Translations under genes and position numbers: made by a program | Source: Sphingobacterium siyangense | GTDB taxonomy: Bacteria; Bacteroidota; Bacteroidia; Sphingobacteriales; Sphingobacteriaceae | DNA length: 64,000 nucleotides | Direction: 5' to 3' | Assembly (NCBI RefSeq): GCF_007830445.1 | Contig: NZ_VLKR01000012.1 | Location: 62,001-126,000, forward strand | Notes under the pieces: model-generated | Told to the model about the DNA's origin: nothing | Database searches by the model: none | What the model saw: only the letters and a program-made list of their open reading frames with translations | In this document: positions 46,564 to 55,039 of the stretch, one piece after another | How positions within the stretch are numbered: position 1 is the stretch's first letter | Layout: each line of letters opens with the position of its first letter

Positions 46564-47832
46564 ATGAGAAAAACCAAATTTTGGCTGGTGCTGAGCCTAA
46601 TCGCAACTAGCCTGTCTATTTTTGCCTGCAAAAAAGACTCTACAGCAACAAAAAATCCGATTCCGGAAGTAAGTAAGGCGAAGGCCTCGACTAAGCTATT
46701 AAATGCGACTACCGTAGCGACAACAGATTACGAATTGATCTGGTCGGATGAGTTTAATAGTAGTGGGGGATTTGATTCCACAAAATGGTCTTATGCTGAC
46801 AGGGGCACTGTCGCATGGAATAAGTATATGACCTCCTTGCCAGCTTATGCCTCCCAAGATGGGAGCAATCTCGTATTGCGTATGGATAATGCCGTTGTAG
46901 CCGGAGATCCTGTTGCTTATCATGCTGGAGGAGTTAAGTCGATGGGGAAATTTAGTATGACTTATGGAAAAGTTGAAGTGAGGGCTAAATTTACACAAGG
47001 AAGAGGTTCATGGCCTGCTATTTGGATGATGCCCGAACCCGCTACAGCGTATGGCGGCTGGCCTAGCTGTGGTGAAATTGACATTATGGAGCATGTCAAC
47101 AACGAAAGTGTGATGTACCATACGATCCATAATGGCTCAGTTACCAATGCAAATGGTGGGAGCACAGCATCGAAATCTGCCACCTATAATACGACAGATT
47201 ACAATCTATATACAATGATCTGGAGTCCGAACGACATTCGATTTTACATCAACAATGTATTGCAGTATACCTACGCAAGAGTTTCCGGTGGGGGGACGCA
47301 GCAATGGCCATTTGATGTTCCTTTTTATCTGATTCTAAATCAGGCTGGTGGAGCGGGATGGCCAGGGGCGATCACAAATGCTGACTTGCCCTTTAGTATG
47401 CAGGTGGATTACGTACGTGTATATAAGCTGCCTTTATTTAGTAATGGCGATTTCGAAAGCGGTGTCATCTATCCATGGACAACATGGGGCGGTGGATCAT
47501 CGGTTGTTTCCACCGATGCCCGGACAGGAACCAAATGTATCCGCGAAACAGGCGGAGAGACATCTATTGAACAATACCTGACCGGTTTAACGCCAAATAC
47601 GACCTATCGGTTCGGTGGCTACGCCAAAGTGTCTGCAGCTGGCCAGTCGGTCAGTATTGGTGTCAAAAATTATGGGGGAACTGCGATCGATGCGACTATA
47701 GGTACGACCAGCTACTCCAATAATTCGGTAACTTTTACAACTGGAGCCAATAATACTACTGCTACGGTCTATTTCTATAAACCCTTGAGCGGTACGGTGT
47801 ATGGTGATGATTTCTATTTGGAAAAATTGTAA
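46564..47832 (+). CDS. GH16 endo-glycanase lipoprotein with C-terminal carbohydrate-binding-like domain
   Basis: Surface-anchored endo-acting hydrolase of 422 aa. Seen: lipobox SIFAC (Cys22), a short linker, the GH16 jelly roll (about 55-285) with WSDEFN, MGKFSMTYGKVEVRAKF, WPAIWMMP and the catalytic GEIDIMEHV (Glu171, Asp173, Glu176), then a beta-sandwich domain (about 290-422, FSNGDFESGVIYPW) of CBM4/9-like form. GH16 members cut laminarin, agar, lichenan or, in gut bacteria, poly-LacNAc chains of O-glycans. The neighbouring sialidase, hexosaminidase and sulfatase favour the last option, but this is inference. A strong terminator follows. Confidence 0.9.
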   Translation: MRKTKFWLVLSLIATSLSIFACKKDSTATKNPIPEVSKAKASTKLLNATTVATTDYELIWSDEFNSSGGFDSTKWSYADRGTVAWNKYMTSLPAYASQDGSNLVLRMDNAVVAGDPVAYHAGGVKSMGKFSMTYGKVEVRAKFTQGRGSWPAIWMMPEPATAYGGWPSCGEIDIMEHVNNESVMYHTIHNGSVTNANGGSTASKSATYNTTDYNLYTMIWSPNDIRFYINNVLQYTYARVSGGGTQQWPFDVPFYLILNQAGGAGWPGAITNADLPFSMQVDYVRVYKLPLFSNGDFESGVIYPWTTWGGGSSVVSTDARTGTKCIRETGGETSIEQYLTGLTPNTTYRFGGYAKVSAAGQSVSIGVKNYGGTAIDATIGTTSYSNNSVTFTTGANNTTATVYFYKPLSGTVYGDDFYLEKL

Positions 47833-47846
47833 AACACAGTAGTTAG

Positions 47847-47880
47847 AAGAGCAGCGGTTTAGTTCAACCGCTGCTCTTTT
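47847..47880 (+). terminator. Rho-independent terminator of the sialoglycan locus
   Basis: A perfect 13-bp GC-rich stem (AAGAGCAGCGGTT / AACCGCTGCTCTT, 47847-47859 and 47866-47878) with a 6-base loop runs into TTTT. It lies 14 bases after the GH16 stop and closes the unit. Confidence 0.9.
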
Positions 47881-48017
47881 AGCGATACTGCGTGATGACG
47901 AGAGCCTCGGTCCTCATTGAGGATGTCGATATAAACTTCATAACTACCTAATGAAAAATGTAAGATAGTGCTAAATAAAGGCCATGAATCTTTACATTAG
48001 TTAACCGCAGTATCTCC

Positions 48018-49337
48018 TTATTTCTTCAATACAAGAGTATGCCCATTTTGGTAGAGTGTCATTTTGTTTTCGCTACGTTCGAAAACTATTTTTACGCCAA
48101 ATTGCGGTTGGACCAGCGTATTTCTATCCTTGGGTTTCAGTTGAAATGCCGGCTGACCGACAACTTGACCCAGCACCTTGTTGCCCTCTCTCGTAATATT
48201 TATCTGAATAGGAGGCTGTTCGCTTTTGTATTCGCCGACGAGGCTTGAAATTTCTTCCTCTGTCAATTGTATTTCCGCAAGATCAGGAAGTGGAAAAGGT
48301 TTTTTATAAAGCTCGCCAAGGCTGAACTTTAATATTTCATTATTATTATAATTGTTGGCATTGCTAATGATAGCGACATTATAATTACCATCATCAAAAT
48401 GACCAGCTACCGAGGAGTATCCATCTATACCACCTGTGTGGCCAAAGCCCATATGTTCATAGAATGGCAATTGGAAGAAACCCAATCCATAGCCCTGATC
48501 TATTTTTTTCATCTCTTCCAGGCTTGCAGCATTGATTATTTTATGGCTAAATAAACCATTGAAAAATTTGCCCAGATCTGCCGGAGTTGACCAAACGGCT
48601 CCGGCTCCAAGCGGAACAGAATTGTCCGTGTGTGGTTCAAGGGTCCATTCGTGAGTGAATCGATAAGATTCGCTAACATCCCTGCTGTTATTTTGTGGAC
48701 GGCCAAAGGTTGTCTCTTGCAAGTTTAATGGCTTACAGATGTATTCTTTCAATAAAAAAGCATAGTCTTTTTTCCAAACTTTGTCTAAGATATAGGTAAG
48801 TAGGATGTAGTTTGAATTACTATATGCATGTTTACTGCTGGGAGCAAAGTCGGCTCCGCCTTTGACGATGCGTTCAACAAGTTCTTTCTCTGTCTGTGGT
48901 TTAGTATTCCATGTCAAATAATCGTTGTCATCCGTGATATTGTGTAATCCGCTGCTATGATTTAACAATTGGCGAACGGTGATTTTTCCAGCGTCTGGAA
49001 TATCTTTAAAGAATGCAGATATTGGTTCGTCTAACTTCAGTTTTCCGAGCTCAACTGTTTTTAGTACAAGTGTTGCTGTGAAAGTTTTGGAGATTGAACC
49101 TATTCCATAACGCGTATTTATGTTCGCTTTTTTTTTCTGCGCTACATCTGCATATCCAATTGCCTTTTGATAGAGTAATTGATCGCCTTTGCTGATTGCA
49201 ATACTGCCCATCCAGACATTATTTTTATCAATGACGGACATCAGGCTATCCATGCGAACAGCTGTGAATTCCTGGGCTTTGAGAATGGGGCTTGATAGGG
49301 TTCCTAAGAGGAACAATAACACTGTGGTTCTTTTCAT
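48018..49337 (-). CDS. Serine hydrolase, class C beta-lactamase/PBP-like
   Basis: Secreted 439-aa protein of the beta-lactamase family PF00144. Seen: signal peptide ending ILKAQ; SxxK motif at Ser81-Lys84 (SISKTFT); YxN motif in HAYSNSNY; HTG triad analogue in GFGHTGGIDGYSS; a C-terminal small beta domain (about 345-439). Members include D-aminopeptidases, esterases and penicillin-binding proteins, so the substrate is open. The start overlaps the stop of the HAAS gene by four bases, making it the last gene of a PadR-HAAS-hydrolase operon. Confidence 0.9.
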   Translation of the reverse strand: MKRTTVLLFLLGTLSSPILKAQEFTAVRMDSLMSVIDKNNVWMGSIAISKGDQLLYQKAIGYADVAQKKKANINTRYGIGSISKTFTATLVLKTVELGKLKLDEPISAFFKDIPDAGKITVRQLLNHSSGLHNITDDNDYLTWNTKPQTEKELVERIVKGGADFAPSSKHAYSNSNYILLTYILDKVWKKDYAFLLKEYICKPLNLQETTFGRPQNNSRDVSESYRFTHEWTLEPHTDNSVPLGAGAVWSTPADLGKFFNGLFSHKIINAASLEEMKKIDQGYGLGFFQLPFYEHMGFGHTGGIDGYSSVAGHFDDGNYNVAIISNANNYNNNEILKFSLGELYKKPFPLPDLAEIQLTEEEISSLVGEYKSEQPPIQINITREGNKVLGQVVGQPAFQLKPKDRNTLVQPQFGVKIVFERSENKMTLYQNGHTLVLKK

Positions 49338-49951
49338 AATTTATGGGGAATAGATTTTTTGAGTTTCAAAATTAACGTGGAGGAATAGTAAAGTCCACTG
49401 ATGATGAATAGAAATGCTGGAATGAAATAATTGCCCAATTGTTCGTAACGCAGGGCTTCTTCATGCTGTAAAATAAGTTTGCCGAATATGAAAAACTTGT
49501 TGGGCGCATAGAAGAATCCGACTCCCTGAGGATCAATAAATTTGGCCACGACTAGAAATACGGCGATGAGCATAAGGGTATAGATGATATAATAAATCAT
49601 GTTTACGATCCCTTGTGTGAGCATGATAGGTACCCGTAATAAGGATACGGATTTGCGAGGAGATTCTATTGACGGGGTAATGGACGTTGACAAAATCATT
49701 TCTTTGATAAAAGTCTCTGGTAACCCGAGTTTATCTAAGATTTCTTGGAGCTGACTAGGCATGGCGTCATGGATTAACTGTGGGGGAAGCTGCTGTTGCA
49801 ATGCCTCAAATATGTGGCTATTGATTTCACATAATATATCCTGTTTTTGCTCCAAGGCTAATTTTTTTACAAGAGCCGTTGCTGTTGACATGTAGTCTTG
49901 ATATAGCCGAGCTGAGAATCTATTTGTAAAGGGTATCTGGTTATAATGCAT
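49334..49951 (-). CDS. HAAS-domain membrane protein of a PadR operon
   Basis: 205-aa inner-membrane protein. Seen: an N-terminal helical HAAS/DUF1700-like domain (about 15-90) with HIFEALQQQLPPQLIHDAM and LDKLGLPETFIKEM, then three or four membrane helices (about 108-135, 170-200). HAAS proteins usually sit directly after PadR regulators, as here, and are thought to sense or relay signals at the membrane. It overlaps the PadR stop by 11 bases and the hydrolase start by four. The exact signal is unknown. Confidence 0.75.
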   Translation of the reverse strand: MHYNQIPFTNRFSARLYQDYMSTATALVKKLALEQKQDILCEINSHIFEALQQQLPPQLIHDAMPSQLQEILDKLGLPETFIKEMILSTSITPSIESPRKSVSLLRVPIMLTQGIVNMIYYIIYTLMLIAVFLVVAKFIDPQGVGFFYAPNKFFIFGKLILQHEEALRYEQLGNYFIPAFLFIISGLYYSSTLILKLKKSIPHKL

Positions 49952-50285
49952 GCGTCAAAGTGGTTAAATGTTGGTTTAAGCTTGTCCAGTACGTTCTCAT
50001 CTCTAAGAAAGTACTTTGGCCTTCCTTTGTTATTTTGTAATATTTTCTTGGAATCCCAGTTTCCTGAGGTACCCAGTTCGATTCGACCAGGCCTTCGTTT
50101 TTTAAACGAATCAATAAGGGGTATAAAGTTCCTTCAGCAATATCAATGGCCGTTTTCTTCTTGACCTCCTGGATAAGATCATAGCCATAGTATTCCTGAT
50201 CATAGGCAAGAATACCTAATACAACAAAAGAAAGACTTCCTTTTTTTAGCTGTGAAATCCATTTGTCAATAAATTCTTTGTTCAT
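49941..50285 (-). CDS. PadR-family transcriptional regulator
   Basis: 114-aa winged-helix regulator. Seen: PadR core LKKGSLSFVVLGILAYDQEYYGYDLIQEV, EGTLYPLLIRLKNEGLVES as recognition helix region and the wing GIPRKYYKITKEG, then a short dimerisation helix. The ATG at 50285 (MNKEFIDKW) is preferred over an ORF start at 50321, which lies in the operator region. First gene of an operon with the HAAS protein and serine hydrolase. An inverted repeat upstream is a likely autoregulatory site. Confidence 0.9.
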   Translation of the reverse strand: MNKEFIDKWISQLKKGSLSFVVLGILAYDQEYYGYDLIQEVKKKTAIDIAEGTLYPLLIRLKNEGLVESNWVPQETGIPRKYYKITKEGQSTFLEMRTYWTSLNQHLTTLTHAL

Positions 50286-50304
50286 GGAAGTAAATATATA
50301 ACAA

Positions 50305-50327
50305 AATACATAGTAATACAATGTATT
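50305..50327. promoter_or_regulatory. Putative PadR operator
   Basis: Inverted repeat AATACAT-N9-ATGTATT (50305-50311 and 50321-50327), 20 bases before the PadR start codon. PadR operators typically contain ATGT/ACAT half-sites with about this spacing. Confidence 0.55.
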
Positions 50328-50422
50328 GTTTTAAATTTTTAATATACCTTTTAATGAAGGAAAGTGTCTTAATTAAAAAAAGATGAGGGAAGTGGATTTG
50401 ATGTTACTTCGATTGAGTTTTT

Positions 50423-50462
50423 TCTAAAAAAAAACACTTGAAGTGGGGAACTTCAAGTGTTT
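50423..50462 (-). terminator. Strong hairpin with T-run on the minus strand
   Basis: A perfect 13-bp stem AAACACTTGAAGT / ACTTCAAGTGTTT (50432-50444 and 50450-50462, loop GGGGA). Read on the minus strand it is followed by a long T-run. It would stop transcripts from the 51.7-50.8 kb genes, though 315 bases after the last stop. Confidence 0.65.
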
Positions 50463-50489
50463 AACCTAACCAATTATTAACCTAAATTT

Positions 50490-50516
50490 ATGAAAAGTAT
50501 ACTTTCTCAAGTATAA
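50490..50516 (+). other. Orphan 8-codon ORF after a leader-like sequence
   Basis: MKSILSQV-stop follows an A/C-rich leader (50461-50489) of the kind seen before SusC and other outer-membrane genes in Sphingobacteriaceae. No longer gene continues in any frame. It may be the residue of a deleted gene or a leader peptide; no function is claimed. Confidence 0.3.
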
Positions 50517-50777
50517 CAAACTATGTTCAATATCTGTGCCATTCTATTTGTTAGTTTTATAATATTTTTCTTTGTGTTATTTTTGTTACGTATTATCTCC
50601 GGATTTGGTTGATGTTATATCTTATTTGGTAATATTTTTATGTTTTTAAAGATATTCGATAGCCTAAAAAAGTGCTGAGTTAATTTTCTATACTATTTTT
50701 GACTACTTTATTACCCAAATTGTCCTTTTGTGTATATAAAAGAAAACAGCGGTTGTCCCAAAATAGGCTAATTGTAG

Positions 50778-51056
50778 TTATGGAGCGTAATATTTGAAGA
50801 GGTCTTTCCACTCATCATCCAAATTACCTTTGTATACGTTTTGTTTGGCACGACGATACCAATATTCTGCATTCCACTGATCGCCTTCTTTGCGATGTAA
50901 ATAAGCATGAACATGTGCTGCGTCAGTTCCGCCCAATTGATCGATCAGGTCATGCGCGGTTTTCCAATTTCCTTTTAGATCATACCAAAGTGACTTTTGT
51001 ACCGCTGTCCAATGCTGAAGCGGAGCTTCAAGAGATTGAAATTCTTCTATTGTCAT
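50778..51056 (-). CDS. Small hypothetical protein, 92 aa
   Basis: Cytoplasmic protein without signal peptide. Seen: aromatic-rich helical sequence with WTAVQKSLWYDLKGNWKTAHDLIDQL and AAHVHAYLHRKEGDQWNAEYWYRRA, which suggests a pair of TPR/SEL1-like helices. I do not recognise a named family. It starts four bases after the stop of the secreted protein upstream, so the two are co-transcribed. Composition is like the neighbours. Confidence 0.7.
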   Translation of the reverse strand: MTIEEFQSLEAPLQHWTAVQKSLWYDLKGNWKTAHDLIDQLGGTDAAHVHAYLHRKEGDQWNAEYWYRRAKQNVYKGNLDDEWKDLFKYYAP

Positions 51057-51059
51057 ATT

Positions 51060-51773
51060 TTATTCTGTTATTTCTTTGCTCCAAATTTCATAAATATCGT
51101 CTCCTTTCGAACTTTTTCCTTTATGATGCCATGCGCCATTCAGGATTTCACCACCAAAGGCGAGTTCTTGCCCAACTCTATTATTGTCTCTCGAAAAGAA
51201 CCGTATTTTTTCGGAGTACCGATTATTATTGTACTGATAGTCACCTCCGCCTGTACCATAGAAACCCTTTTGAGCAGGATTAATCGCTACCCATTGAAAA
51301 TATCCATCAACCAATATTTTGATTGTTTTACGATCTGCTTTGGGAATATCTTGCATTTTGCCTTCTTGCTGGCGACCTGTGATCCGCCAAAGTGCGTCAA
51401 GGTCTTGTGGAACTTTTTTCTGCTTGATATAGAGATGGTAGCTATTGGCAGTTTTGAGGCGAAGGGAGTCTGCTTCAATCCGGTAAGGTAATTGGGTTGT
51501 TTTGCCAATGGCAGCCGAATCCTGTGAGTTATACTCGACAGCGATAGTGATCAGATTATGCTGCTTATCAAGTGCGCCGCCCCAGGTATGCTGAAAACGT
51601 TTTCTGACGTCATCGTAACTTATAAATGAAATATAATGGTCTTTAACGAGCATTAAATGTTTATTGATGCCATCCTGATACAGGTAGGCCCCGTCGTGAA
51701 GTTGCTGCTGTGCCTGGATTTTAGAAAAATAGATTCCAAAAAATAGAAAGAATAGGAGGGTACAATTTTTCAT
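51060..51773 (-). CDS. Hypothetical secreted protein, 237 aa
   Basis: Probably periplasmic. The ATG at 51773 gives a signal peptide (MKNCTLLFFLFFGIYFSKIQAQ region, cleaved after QAQ); an earlier in-frame start at 51854 adds a non-signal extension inside a hairpin and is rejected. The rest looks like a beta-rich domain (DGAYLYQDGINKHLMLVKDHYIS, then AVEYNSQDSAAIGKTTQLPY and FGGEILNGAWHHKGKSSKGDDI), perhaps lipocalin- or DUF-like. No catalytic motif is visible. Operon with the 92-aa gene. Confidence 0.7.
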   Translation of the reverse strand: MKNCTLLFFLFFGIYFSKIQAQQQLHDGAYLYQDGINKHLMLVKDHYISFISYDDVRKRFQHTWGGALDKQHNLITIAVEYNSQDSAAIGKTTQLPYRIEADSLRLKTANSYHLYIKQKKVPQDLDALWRITGRQQEGKMQDIPKADRKTIKILVDGYFQWVAINPAQKGFYGTGGGDYQYNNNRYSEKIRFFSRDNNRVGQELAFGGEILNGAWHHKGKSSKGDDIYEIWSKEITE

Positions 51774-51846
51774 AACGGGTCTAAACTTGTTTCCCCTAAA
51801 GATACAAAATAAAACAGCGACACGAATGACGAACATTGGATTTAAT

Positions 51847-51939
51847 CGAATCAAAAAAAGCTGACCAGGCGATGCCTTGCCTCCAAAAAGTTAGACACTT
51901 TTCTTGGCAGTTCAGCGAACGGTCAGCTTTTTTGATTCG
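51847..51939. terminator. Large inverted-repeat element after tex, with an IS-end-like core
   Basis: Outer arms 51847-51866 (CGAATCAAAAAAAGCTGACC) and 51921-51939 pair at 19 positions apart from one extra A. Read on the minus strand, the arm runs through T7 and can terminate tex. The 54-base interior contains CCAAAAAGTTAGACACTT (51883-51900) and GGCAGTTCA, which resemble the ends of IS3/IS150-type elements. The same 18-mer recurs at 56454-56471. Confidence 0.55.
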
Positions 51940-51952
51940 GAGTTAAATGTAT

Positions 51953-54190
51953 CTATTTAAATTTACTTGCCAATGCAGCTAGCTTGCTGGCCATATCCGT
52001 TTGTGGTTCGGCCTGCTTTTTAAAATCATTTTTTTTGTTTTTGGGTAGCGCAGGCTTCTCATCTGTTTTCATTGACAATGCAATGCGACTACGTTTTTCG
52101 TCTACTTCTGTTACCGTTACCATGACGTGTTGCTGTACTTTGACGACTTCATGGGGATCTGATATATAGCGATTAGATAATTGGCTTAGGTGTACCAGGC
52201 CATCTTGATGTACGCCAATATCAACAAAGGCACCGAAATTCGTAATATTGGTCACGATTCCCGGCAGTTTCATGCCAACCCGTAAGTCGCCAATGCTGTT
52301 GACCCCATCCGTGAATGAAAATGCTTCGAATTTTTCCCTTGGATCTAATCCGGGTTTTGCTAATTCATTTAGAATATCGTTTAATGTCGGTAGTCCTACT
52401 TCCTCCGAAATGTAATTTTTTAGGGGAATAGATTTCCTGAGGTCAGCATCTGTCAATAGGTCCTCCACTTTTTTTCCCAAGTCTTTGGCCATTTGTTCCA
52501 CCAATGCATAACGTTCGGGGTGTACTGCAGAGGAATCCAATGGATTTACCGCATGGCGAATGCGAAGGAATCCTGCGGCTTGTTCAAATGCTTTATCACC
52601 AAGGCGAGGAACTTTTTTCAGTTCACGTCTCGATGCAAATGGACCATTCTCATTTCTGTATTTGATGATCTGTTGGGCCAAAGATGGACCTAGACCCGAA
52701 ACATAGGATAAGATTTGTTTGGAGGCAGTATTCAGTTCAACACCGACCGCATTTACACAGCTGATAACGGTGTCGTCCAGAGAAGTTTGGAGTTTATTTT
52801 GATCAACGTCATGTTGATATTGTCCGACACCGATCGATTTTGGATCGATCTTAACCAGCTCAGCCAAGGGATCCATCAATCGTCTACCAATAGATACTGC
52901 ACCACGTACCGTAACATCTTGATCTGGAAATTCTTCACGAGCAGTTTCGGAAGCCGAATAAATAGAGGCTCCACTTTCATTGACCATAACGATGGTAACG
53001 TTATTTAATCCGAGTTTCCGTACAAATTCCTCCGTTTCTCGACCCGCTGTTCCATTGCCGATTGCGATGGCTTGGATATCGTATTTCGAGACTAAATACT
53101 GAATTGTTTTTTTTGCTTCTGCCAGTCCATTGGCACCCGTATGTGGAAAGATAGCCGTATTTTCTTTGAGCTGTCCCTGCTCATCCAGAACAACCGTTTT
53201 ACAGCCTGTACGAAATCCTGGGTCGATTGCAAGCAGCCTTTTCTGCCCTAGTGGAGCGGCTAGAAGTAATTGACGAACATTGTCGGCAAAAACTTTGATG
53301 GCTTCTTCATCGGCTTTTTGGCGTGTTAATACACGAATTTCAGTCTCCATGGAAGGTTTTAACAGACGCTTATAGCTATCGACCAAGGCGAGTTTTACCT
53401 GAGCTGCGGCATCGTTGGCACCCTTAACATAGATGGATTCGATACGGGGTAGAATTTCTTCTTCATTGATCGCTATATCTAAGTAGAGCAGCTCTTCTTT
53501 TTCCCCACGGCGCATCGCAAGCACACGATGGGAAGGTGCATCTTTCAAAGATTCAGACCATTCGTAATAATCTTTATATTTTAGGGCGGCGTCTTCTTTT
53601 CCAGGAACTACCTTTGAAACAAATGCACTTTTTTCGAGGAATATCGCTCTCGACTTGGCTCTCACTGTCGCATCTTCGGCAATGACCTCTGCAATGATAT
53701 CGCGGGCACCTGCTAGTGCCTCCTCTGTATTTTTTACGCCTTTTTCTTCATCTATTAAACTGTCCGCAAGGGCGAGGAAATCGCCCGTTTCTTGCGCCAA
53801 AATAAGATCCGCTAAAGGTTGCAGACCTTTTTCACGTGCCACACTGGCGCGGGTTTTACGCTTAGGTTTGTAAGGCAAATAGATATCTTCAAGACTGGCC
53901 ATGGTTTCGGCATTCAAAAGCTGCTGCTCAAGCTCCGCTGTCAATTTCCCCTGATCGTTGATAGATTTAAGAACAGCTTCTTTACGTTTATCTAAATCGC
54001 GCAGCTGCTGGAAACGATCTCTGATATTGGTGATTTGAACTTCGTCCAAACTACCAGTCATTTCCTTACGGTAGCGTGAGATAAACGGAACGGTAGCGCC
54101 TTCGTCTAATAGTGCTATAGTCGTGCGAACCTGTTTTTCGCTAATAGAAAGCTCGTTAGCAATAGTAATTTCGTGTGTTGATAAGCTCAT
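51953..54190 (-). CDS. tex: Tex-family S1 RNA-binding protein
   Basis: Cytoplasmic nucleic-acid-binding protein of 745 aa linked to transcription in other bacteria. Seen: N-terminal helical Tex domain (about 1-190) with VPFISRYRKEMTGSLDEVQI and DIYLPYKPKRKTRA; a YqgF-like RNase-H fold (about 315-440) with LAIDPGFRTGCK; helix-hairpin-helix repeats (about 485-560) with LSYVSGLGPSLAQQIIKYR; and a C-terminal S1 domain (about 630-700) with GIVTNITNFGAFVDIGVHQDGLVHLSQL. Start MSLSTHEITIANEL at 54190 is preferred over 54235. The terminator of tatA lies just upstream. Confidence 0.96.
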   Translation of the reverse strand: MSLSTHEITIANELSISEKQVRTTIALLDEGATVPFISRYRKEMTGSLDEVQITNIRDRFQQLRDLDKRKEAVLKSINDQGKLTAELEQQLLNAETMASLEDIYLPYKPKRKTRASVAREKGLQPLADLILAQETGDFLALADSLIDEEKGVKNTEEALAGARDIIAEVIAEDATVRAKSRAIFLEKSAFVSKVVPGKEDAALKYKDYYEWSESLKDAPSHRVLAMRRGEKEELLYLDIAINEEEILPRIESIYVKGANDAAAQVKLALVDSYKRLLKPSMETEIRVLTRQKADEEAIKVFADNVRQLLLAAPLGQKRLLAIDPGFRTGCKTVVLDEQGQLKENTAIFPHTGANGLAEAKKTIQYLVSKYDIQAIAIGNGTAGRETEEFVRKLGLNNVTIVMVNESGASIYSASETAREEFPDQDVTVRGAVSIGRRLMDPLAELVKIDPKSIGVGQYQHDVDQNKLQTSLDDTVISCVNAVGVELNTASKQILSYVSGLGPSLAQQIIKYRNENGPFASRRELKKVPRLGDKAFEQAAGFLRIRHAVNPLDSSAVHPERYALVEQMAKDLGKKVEDLLTDADLRKSIPLKNYISEEVGLPTLNDILNELAKPGLDPREKFEAFSFTDGVNSIGDLRVGMKLPGIVTNITNFGAFVDIGVHQDGLVHLSQLSNRYISDPHEVVKVQQHVMVTVTEVDEKRSRIALSMKTDEKPALPKNKKNDFKKQAEPQTDMASKLAALASKFK

Positions 54191-54212
54191 TGTCGGTTTA
54201 ATCTTAAAAAGT

Positions 54213-54242
54213 AGAGCTGTTGAATCACCATTCAACAGCTCT
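54213..54242 (-). terminator. Hairpin terminator of tatA
   Basis: A perfect 13-bp stem AGAGCTGTTGAAT / ATTCAACAGCTCT (54213-54225 and 54230-54242) with loop CACC. On the minus strand TTTTT follows after two bases. It sits between the tatA stop and the tex start. Confidence 0.75.
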
Positions 54243-54275
54243 AAGTATATCTAATTATAAACTAAAGTAGTAAAA

Positions 54276-54797
54276 TTAAGCAGGTTTATTGGTATTGTCC
54301 TGCTCAGGAACTTTTTTATCTTCTACCTCGTTGTTTTTAGTTTCAGCAAAATGATCGTTATACCCGTACGTGATGTGGGATGGCTCTTCGCCGTAATCGG
54401 GTTGTTTATGCGGATTATGTTCGACGACACCGGCAGGTGTTGTGAATTCATATTTTTTCTTAGGCTGCTCTGTTTCTGAACCTTCTACGGTTTCCTGTGG
54501 CTTAGCCTCTTCTTCGTGTGCTACTTGAGCCTTCTCCTCAGCTAAACGCACATCATTAGGAACAGCTTCTTCTTTTACTTCTGTTTTAACGTCTATGTCT
54601 TTCTCGAAATTATTGATTTGATCTGAAATTTCACGTTTGATACCTTCTGATGCATCTTTGAACTCACGTATTCCTCTTCCTAAACCTCTCGCCAATTCAG
54701 GAAGTTTTTTGCCTCCAAAAAGTAACAAGATTGCAAACACAATTAAGATCATCTCTTGTGTTCCGATGTTTAGAAATGCTATTACTGGATTGTACAT
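54276..54797 (-). CDS. tatA: Sec-independent translocase subunit TatA/TatB
   Basis: 173-aa inner-membrane protein of the twin-arginine export system. Seen: one short N-terminal membrane helix (EMILIVFAILLLFGG), the hinge GGKKLPELARGLGRGIREF and an amphipathic helix (FKDASEGIKREISDQINNF), then a long acidic, disordered tail (about 75-173) rich in Glu, Lys and Pro. The FGGKKLPELARGLG form is TatA-like; the length is more TatB-like, and many Bacteroidota have such long versions. tatC is not in the window. Confidence 0.9.
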   Translation of the reverse strand: MYNPVIAFLNIGTQEMILIVFAILLLFGGKKLPELARGLGRGIREFKDASEGIKREISDQINNFEKDIDVKTEVKEEAVPNDVRLAEEKAQVAHEEEAKPQETVEGSETEQPKKKYEFTTPAGVVEHNPHKQPDYGEEPSHITYGYNDHFAETKNNEVEDKKVPEQDNTNKPA

Positions 54798-55005
54798 ACT
54801 CTTTTTCCTCTTCTTTTGATTACTAACTAGATGCTAAGGTACATTTATATTTCTATAGTTCTTAGACCCAAAAGTAAATTTAAGATAATTTTAAGGTATT
54901 TGAAACATAAAAATTACTTAACAAAGTGCGGTTATTTGATGGGTGTAAATTGTTATATTTTTGCTAAATATTTTTTAATATGACGATAGGGTAGCAATAT
55001 CTTCG

Positions 55006-55013
55006 TATTTTTG
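55006..55013 (+). promoter_or_regulatory. -7 box of the MATE gene
   Basis: TATTTTTG at 55006-55013 matches TAnnTTTG and lies 26 bases before the ATG at 55040. This argues against the in-frame GTG at 55013, which would fall inside the promoter. No clear -33 element is seen. Confidence 0.45.
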
Positions 55014-55039
55014 TGGCTATTTTTTTAGGGAAATCGATT

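Larger units (their letters stand above)
50286..50777. other. Gene-free stretch between PadR and a small hypothetical gene
   Basis: 492 bases. It holds the PadR operator, a strong hairpin at 50432-50462, a leader-like run with an 8-codon ORF at 50490-50516, and then very AT-rich sequence in which I recognise nothing further. Confidence 0.6.

Noticed and set aside
55013..55039. GTG start for the MATE gene
   Set aside because: A TAnnTTTG -7 box ends at this GTG, and the ATG at 55040 gives the usual N terminus.
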